The notes under the pieces: model-generated
What the model was told of the DNA's origin: nothing
The model's database searches: none
The model's input: the letters and a program-made list of their open reading frames with translations, nothing else
NCBI GenBank assembly: GCA_963785255.1
Contig: CAWAUR010000009.1
Coordinates: 186,001-250,000, forward strand
DNA: 64,000 nucleotides
From: Bog-159 sp963785255
GTDB lineage: Bacteria; Acidobacteriota; Terriglobia; Bryobacterales; Bryobacteraceae
Direction of reading: 5' to 3'
In this document: positions 60,231 to 64,000 of the stretch, in pieces
How the letters are laid out: every line of letters starts with the position of its first letter
Position numbering within the stretch: the first letter of the stretch is position 1
Translations under genes and position numbers: made by a program

Positions 60231-61849
60231 CGGATTGGGCGCGCAAGATTGCGGGGGGGGACGCGCGCGCGCTGGCCCGCGTGGCCACCTGGATCGAGAA
60301 TCGCGATCCACGGGCGCTCGAAATCCTGCACGAATTGCAGGCGCGCGCGGGGCACGCGGTGATTGTCGGAATTACCGGTGCGCCGGGCGCGGGGAAAAGC
60401 ACGCTGGTGGATGCCATGGCGCGCGAGTTACGCCGCCAGGGCCGCACCGTCGGCATCGTGGCGGTCGATCCATCGAGCCGCCGGACGGGCGGAGCGATCC
60501 TGGGCGATCGCATCCGCATGCTCGATCATTATGCCGATCCGGGCATCTTCATTCGATCGATGGCTACGCGCGGATCGTCCGGCGGACTGGCGCAGGCCAC
60601 CGCCGATATGGCCGCGCTGCTGGATGCGGCGGGCAAGGATTTCGTCATCATCGAGACGGTGGGGGTGGGGCAGGATGAAGTCGAGATCGCGGGCGTGGCG
60701 CAGGTTACCGTGGTGGTGCTGGTGCCGGGCATGGGCGACGATGTGCAGGCCATCAAGGCGGGGATCATGGAGATCGCGGATGTTTTCGCGATCAACAAGG
60801 CGGACCAGCCGGGCGCGGAGCGAACGGAGCGCGAGATTCAGGGGATGCTTAGCCTGGGGGGGGACGGGCTTTCGACACCGATTATTCGCACGGTGGCTTT
60901 GGATGGGACTGGGGTTGGAGAGTTGGTGGCGGCGGTGGTGGAGGCTGCTACTGGACAGGCCAGGAGGCCTGTCCTACTGGGAGGTAGAGTGAAGACGGAG
61001 ATTGGGATTATTGGCGGGAGTGGGCTTTACTCCATGCCGGGGTTCGAGGCGCAGGAAGAGGTGGTGGTGGAAACGCCGTTTGGCATGCCTTCCGACAACC
61101 TGGTGGTCGGCAAGCTGGCGGGACACAGAGTCGCGTTTCTGGCGCGGCACGGGCGCGGCCATCGCATTTCGCCATCGGAATTGAATTTCCGCGCGAACAT
61201 TTACGCGCTGAAGTCGCTGGGCGTGGAACGTATCATTTCGCTGAGCGCGGTGGGATCGCTGAAGGAGGAACACAAGCCGCTCGATTTCGTGATTCCCGAT
61301 CAATTCGTGGATCGCACGCGCGGGCGCATCTCCACGTTTTTCGGCGAGGGATTGGTGGCGCACATTAGCTTTTCCGATCCCATCTGCCCGCAGCTTGCGG
61401 ATGTCGTGAGTCGGGCATGCGTGACCGCCGGAGTCACTGGCAAGCAGGGCGGATCGTATCTGTGCATGGAGGGTCCGGCGTTTTCGACGCGCGCGGAATC
61501 GAACCTGTATCGCAGTTGGGGCATGGACGTGATCGGCATGACCAACCTGCAGGAAGCCAAGCTGGCGCGCGAAGCCGAGATCTGTTATGTCACGGTGGCC
61601 ATGGTTACGGATTACGATTGCTGGCACGCGGATCACGATGCGGTGACGGTAACGGACATTCTGGCGAATCTGCAGAAGAACGCCGAGAACGCTTGCAGCG
61701 TGGTGGCGGCGGCGGTGGCGGCGATGCCCGCCGAGCGGACGTGCAAGTGCGGATCGGCGCTGGCGCACGCCATCATTACGGATCGCAAGCTGGTGCCCGA
61801 AGCGACGCTGCGCAAGCTGGAGTTGATTGTTGGCAAGTATTTCGTGTAA
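60227..61849 (+). CDS. meaB: MeaB/ArgK-like GTPase lacking its end, in frame with MTA phosphorylase
   Basis: The GTPase part (60227 to about 60950) has G1 VGITGAPGAGKSTLVDAM, the switch region VDPSSRRTGGAILGDRIRML, G3-like IETVGVGQDEVEIAG and G4 FAINKADQPG. MeaB protects methylmalonyl-CoA mutase and loads its B12 cofactor. The usual C-terminal dimerisation helices, about 50-60 residues, are missing: after GTGVGELVAAVVEAA the frame enters a short palindrome and then the complete mtnP gene without a stop. So either a 540-residue fusion is made, or the two parts are translated separately. The start overlaps the acyl-CoA dehydrogenase stop. Confidence 0.8.
   Translation: MTDWARKIAGGDARALARVATWIENRDPRALEILHELQARAGHAVIVGITGAPGAGKSTLVDAMARELRRQGRTVGIVAVDPSSRRTGGAILGDRIRMLDHYADPGIFIRSMATRGSSGGLAQATADMAALLDAAGKDFVIIETVGVGQDEVEIAGVAQVTVVVLVPGMGDDVQAIKAGIMEIADVFAINKADQPGAERTEREIQGMLSLGGDGLSTPIIRTVALDGTGVGELVAAVVEAATGQARRPVLLGGRVKTEIGIIGGSGLYSMPGFEAQEEVVVETPFGMPSDNLVVGKLAGHRVAFLARHGRGHRISPSELNFRANIYALKSLGVERIISLSAVGSLKEEHKPLDFVIPDQFVDRTRGRISTFFGEGLVAHISFSDPICPQLADVVSRACVTAGVTGKQGGSYLCMEGPAFSTRAESNLYRSWGMDVIGMTNLQEAKLAREAEICYVTVAMVTDYDCWHADHDAVTVTDILANLQKNAENACSVVAAAVAAMPAERTCKCGSALAHAIITDRKLVPEATLRKLELIVGKYFV
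60953..60974. repeat. repeat family D, copy 1 (inside the meaB-mtnP frame)
   Basis: GGACAGGCC, 4 nt, GGCCTGTCC: a perfect 9-bp palindrome with flanks TACT / TACT. It lies exactly at the point where MeaB homology ends. Confidence 0.8.
60989..61849 (+). CDS. mtnP: S-methyl-5'-thioadenosine phosphorylase
   Basis: A 286-residue protein if started at GTG 60989, which has GGGAGGTAGA just before it. The length then equals that of normal MTA phosphorylases. IGIIGGSGLYSMPGFEAQEE at the start, the phosphate site LARHGRGHRISPSELNFRAN, QGGSYLCMEGPAFSTRAES (substrate Met) and MTNLQEAKLAREAEICY, then VTDYDCWH (catalytic Asp). It cleaves MTA to adenine and methylthioribose-1-phosphate. The good internal start makes separate translation from the meaB frame likely. 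Confidence 0.93.
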   Translation: MKTEIGIIGGSGLYSMPGFEAQEEVVVETPFGMPSDNLVVGKLAGHRVAFLARHGRGHRISPSELNFRANIYALKSLGVERIISLSAVGSLKEEHKPLDFVIPDQFVDRTRGRISTFFGEGLVAHISFSDPICPQLADVVSRACVTAGVTGKQGGSYLCMEGPAFSTRAESNLYRSWGMDVIGMTNLQEAKLAREAEICYVTVAMVTDYDCWHADHDAVTVTDILANLQKNAENACSVVAAAVAAMPAERTCKCGSALAHAIITDRKLVPEATLRKLELIVGKYFV

Positions 61850-63029
61850 CGAGCGGGCGGCGGAGTTACTGGACCTCTGCCTGCGCGGCGCGGCGTGGCC
61901 GCCGGAATTGGTGCGCGCGCTGGCGGATGACGATTGCTCCGATGCGCTGTTCCGGGTGGTCGCCGAAGGCCTGGCGGACCGATTTGAAGCGGCGCTTTGC
62001 GATACCTACGCGCGCTTGTTCGCGGAAGCCATCGCACCGGGTGACAGCACGGAGTTGGTGGAGCGATACCGGCGCGTTCGCATTCCACGGCCGGTCTGGA
62101 TCAAGCCTGGCGAGCCGCGCGCGATTTTTGTGCTCTCGCGCGTGACGCTGGGCGCGGATGTGGCGGTGACCAGCGTGATCCTGGACGCCGCCAAGCGCCG
62201 CTTTCCCGAGGCGGCCATCTATCTGGCGGGTCCACGCAAAAATTGGGAGCTATTCGCCGGCGATCCACGCATTCTGCATCTGCCAGTGAACTATCGCCGC
62301 GGCACGCTCGGTGAACGGCTGGCGGCCGCGCCGGAGTTGCGCGAGTCACTGGCGCGGCCCGATAGCATCGTGGTCGACCCCGATTCGCGGCTGACGCAGC
62401 TTGGTCTGTTGCCCGTGTGTCCCGAGGAGCGCTACTACTTCTTCGAAAGCCGCGCGTACGGCGGCGATGGCGACGATCCGCTGCCCACGCTGACCGCGCA
62501 ATGGGCGCAGCAAACGTTCGGCATTCCCGATGCTTCTCCATATGTGGCAGTCGCGGTAGGACAGACCTCCGGCCTGTCCCAGCGAGGCATAGCCATCAGC
62601 CTGGGAGTAGGCGAGAATCCAGCCAAACGTATCGCCGATCCATTCGAAGCGGACTTGCTGAAGCTACTTGCGGGAACCGGTGCGGCACTCTGCGTGGATC
62701 TGGGAGCAGGCGGCGAAGAAGCCGCGCGCGTAGAGCGGGTCATCGCGGCTTCCGGTGTGCCAGCGCAAACCTGGCGCGGATCGTTCGCCGGCTTCGCGGC
62801 CATCATCGCCCGCAGCAAGCTGTATGTGGGTTACGATTCCGCCGGCCAGCATGTAGCGGCAGCTTGCGGCACGCCGCTCATCAGCGTGTTCGCGGGCTTT
62901 CCATGTACGCGCATGCTCGCGCGCTGGCGTCCCGCGGGACACGTGATTCGCGTGGACGATCCGCGCCCGGAAGCCGTATTAGCCCAGGTGCGCAGCGCGT
63001 TGGCCGGGTTCACCGCACGGGAAAAGTAA
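61827..63029 (+). CDS. glycosyltransferase family 9-like (heptosyltransferase type)
   Basis: A 400-residue protein from TTG 61827, overlapping mtnP by 23 nt; no better start. The N-terminal 90 residues are helical and unfamiliar. Then come IFVLSRVTLGADVAVTSVIL (GT9 N-domain), DPRILHLPVNYRRG and, in the donor domain, ISLGVGENPAKRIADPFEAD and SKLYVGYDSAGQHVAAACGT, the ADP-heptose-site analogue with D-S-x-x-x-H. Between them an 11-residue insert (VGQTSGLSQRG) is encoded by repeat D. Possible role in surface glycan assembly. Confidence 0.8.
   Translation: MLASISCNERAAELLDLCLRGAAWPPELVRALADDDCSDALFRVVAEGLADRFEAALCDTYARLFAEAIAPGDSTELVERYRRVRIPRPVWIKPGEPRAIFVLSRVTLGADVAVTSVILDAAKRRFPEAAIYLAGPRKNWELFAGDPRILHLPVNYRRGTLGERLAAAPELRESLARPDSIVVDPDSRLTQLGLLPVCPEERYYFFESRAYGGDGDDPLPTLTAQWAQQTFGIPDASPYVAVAVGQTSGLSQRGIAISLGVGENPAKRIADPFEADLLKLLAGTGAALCVDLGAGGEEAARVERVIAASGVPAQTWRGSFAGFAAIIARSKLYVGYDSAGQHVAAACGTPLISVFAGFPCTRMLARWRPAGHVIRVDDPRPEAVLAQVRSALAGFTAREK
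62576..62609 (+). repeat. repeat family D, copy 2 (inside the GT9 gene)
   Basis: GTAGGACAGACC, TCC, GGCCTGTCCCAGCGAGGC. It keeps the reading frame and encodes GQTSGLSQRG, a peptide I recall from many acidobacterial and planctomycete proteins where such repeats are inserted. Confidence 0.75.
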
Positions 63030-64000
63030 CCGATCCGATGGCATTGGTGTTGGCATCCATCACCATCAGCCGCACCCTTTGCACTCGATCACTAATGGCG
63101 TGATCCTGGGCGAAATCGAGCCCTTCCCGCATCTTTCGCGCGTGCTGCTCCGGCGTCATTTGCAAGGCGAAGGTGGACATGGCAGGTTCGCCGAGAGGCC
63201 GGAATTGCAGGCCGCCGGCGGGATCGGCGCCGCGATCGGAAAGCAACACCGTCACGGCGCCCGAAAATTTACCGTCCTGTTCGCGCAGCAGCAAGTCCGC
63301 AACATCCACATGAATCTCCAGATGAACGCTATCCCCGGCGGGGGTCATCTTCACACGCAGCCCGATATCCGCCGTATCCGAGGGTTTTGCATAAGCCGCC
63401 ATCAACCGATCTTTCTGGCGGTCCGCCGGCGGGCGCGTATCGCGCAGCGCGTAGTAGCGTTCTTTCACCTGCAGCTTCACATGCTTTCGCTCGCAAGCAA
63501 TACGAATCTTGTGGAACCTGTTGTCCCAGCTTTCCGCGGCCGGTGCGTACGCAATCTCGTATGTATTGACCGCATTCCGCGCGATCTGTTTGATTACCTC
63601 GCGGATGTCTTCGAGATAGTACGAGTGACCGCCGGTCAGAAGCGACATCTGATCCAGATCGTAACTGACCGTCGGCTCCGGGGCGCCGCTCGCAAAGAAC
63701 GGATTCACCGCCACGCCATCATGCTCGAACGTCATGGCCAGGTGCGCGATATACAGGCCGCACTCCACCCAATCGCCACTGCAGGGCATGCTGTTGGTGA
63801 TCGACGGCATCATATTGGTGATCCAGATCATGTCGCGGCGTCCGGGCAGTGTGGCCAGTTGGTTCGACACGGTTTCGAGGCTCGTGTAGGTTCTCCGGGC
63901 GCGATCCTCGCGGTCGATGCCGGCGGGCCGCGCGAGGTTCGCGGCGGCAATGGCTTTGTTCAGATCTTTTTCGAATGTACCCAGCCAGTTGGCGCCGGGA
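63010..64000 (-). CDS. VWFA-related secreted protein, 5' end beyond the window
   Basis: The frame is open from the stop at 63010 to the window edge, about 330 residues visible. The visible start lies inside a von Willebrand A-like domain: LETVSNQLATLPGRRDMIWI, then DQMSLLTGGHSYYLEDIREV and VNTYEIAYAP. These match the acidobacterial VWFA-related family (TIGR03436-like), in which the domain is followed by a beta-rich tail, here AVTVLLSDRGADPAGGLQFR and so on. The end overlaps the GT9 stop by 20 nt (convergent). Role unknown, probably envelope or secreted. Confidence 0.82.
   Translation of the reverse strand, partial: PGANWLGTFEKDLNKAIAAANLARPAGIDREDRARRTYTSLETVSNQLATLPGRRDMIWITNMMPSITNSMPCSGDWVECGLYIAHLAMTFEHDGVAVNPFFASGAPEPTVSYDLDQMSLLTGGHSYYLEDIREVIKQIARNAVNTYEIAYAPAAESWDNRFHKIRIACERKHVKLQVKERYYALRDTRPPADRQKDRLMAAYAKPSDTADIGLRVKMTPAGDSVHLEIHVDVADLLLREQDGKFSGAVTVLLSDRGADPAGGLQFRPLGEPAMSTFALQMTPEQHARKMREGLDFAQDHAISDRVQRVRLMVMDANTNAIGSVTFPVR

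Overview
The window looks like chromosomal DNA of a soil acidobacterium of the Bryobacter/Solibacter type. This is inference from the gene content: high GC, many secreted carbohydrate-active and esterase-like enzymes with Tat or Sec signals, a VWFA-related secreted protein, a WXXGXW-repeat protein, DUF2934 proteins, and dispersed palindromic repeats including one that encodes the peptide GQTSGLSQR. No 16S gene or other taxonomic marker is present, so this is not proof.

Layout. 0-3.2 kb: start of a secreted protein and an S55 (SpoIVB-type) peptidase, then an initiator tRNA-Met whose 3' side abuts a decayed integrase and a frameshifted HExxH gene. 3.3-9.9 kb: a Tat-exported glycoside hydrolase, a beta-helix protein, a stretch of gene relics, a methyltransferase and a secreted esterase. 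9.9-16.5 kb: an MFS exporter, exonuclease III, an SDR, the WXXGXW protein, a DUF2934 protein and a decayed gene. 16.8-23.6 kb: a complete nine-gene N-ATPase operon (atpD-C-Q-R-B-E-F-A-G, minus strand) with no delta gene but a b subunit carrying a delta-like tail. 23.8-33.4 kb: glycogen and stress genes (glucan phosphorylase, rpiB with a frameshift, SYLF protein, YflT-like protein, PIG-L deacetylase, GT4 glycosyltransferase, (alpha/alpha)6 glycosidase, DUF883-like anchor). 33.5-41.4 kb: signalling, with a lone receiver, an NtrC-type regulator, a CheB-CheR-PAS-histidine kinase broken by a frameshift, and a LuxR-type regulator overlapping it. 41.5-49.2 kb: a lysine-rich repeat protein, a PmoA-like protein, an Hsp70/DUF2760 pair, a tannase-family esterase, a STAS protein and a cysteine-rich membrane protein. 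49.2-54.3 kb: a type II restriction-modification pair held between two direct copies (798 bp, about 98% identical) of a DUF4034-like gene. 54.3-64 kb: a methyltransferase, an RNA methyltransferase, a higBA toxin-antitoxin pair, an oxidoreductase, acyl-CoA dehydrogenase, a MeaB-like GTPase running in frame into MTA phosphorylase, a GT9 glycosyltransferase and the 3' part of a VWFA-related gene.

The most unusual layer is the repeat landscape. I read four dispersed families: A, a REPIN-like palindrome at seven intergenic sites; B, a 41-nt double hairpin at four sites, always on the same strand and just upstream of a gene; C, a long inverted repeat; and D, a short palindrome found inside two reading frames. 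The restriction-modification module between direct repeats, and the repeat-associated meaB-mtnP fusion, are the observations most worth follow-up. Three apparent single-base frameshifts could be real decay or sequence error.
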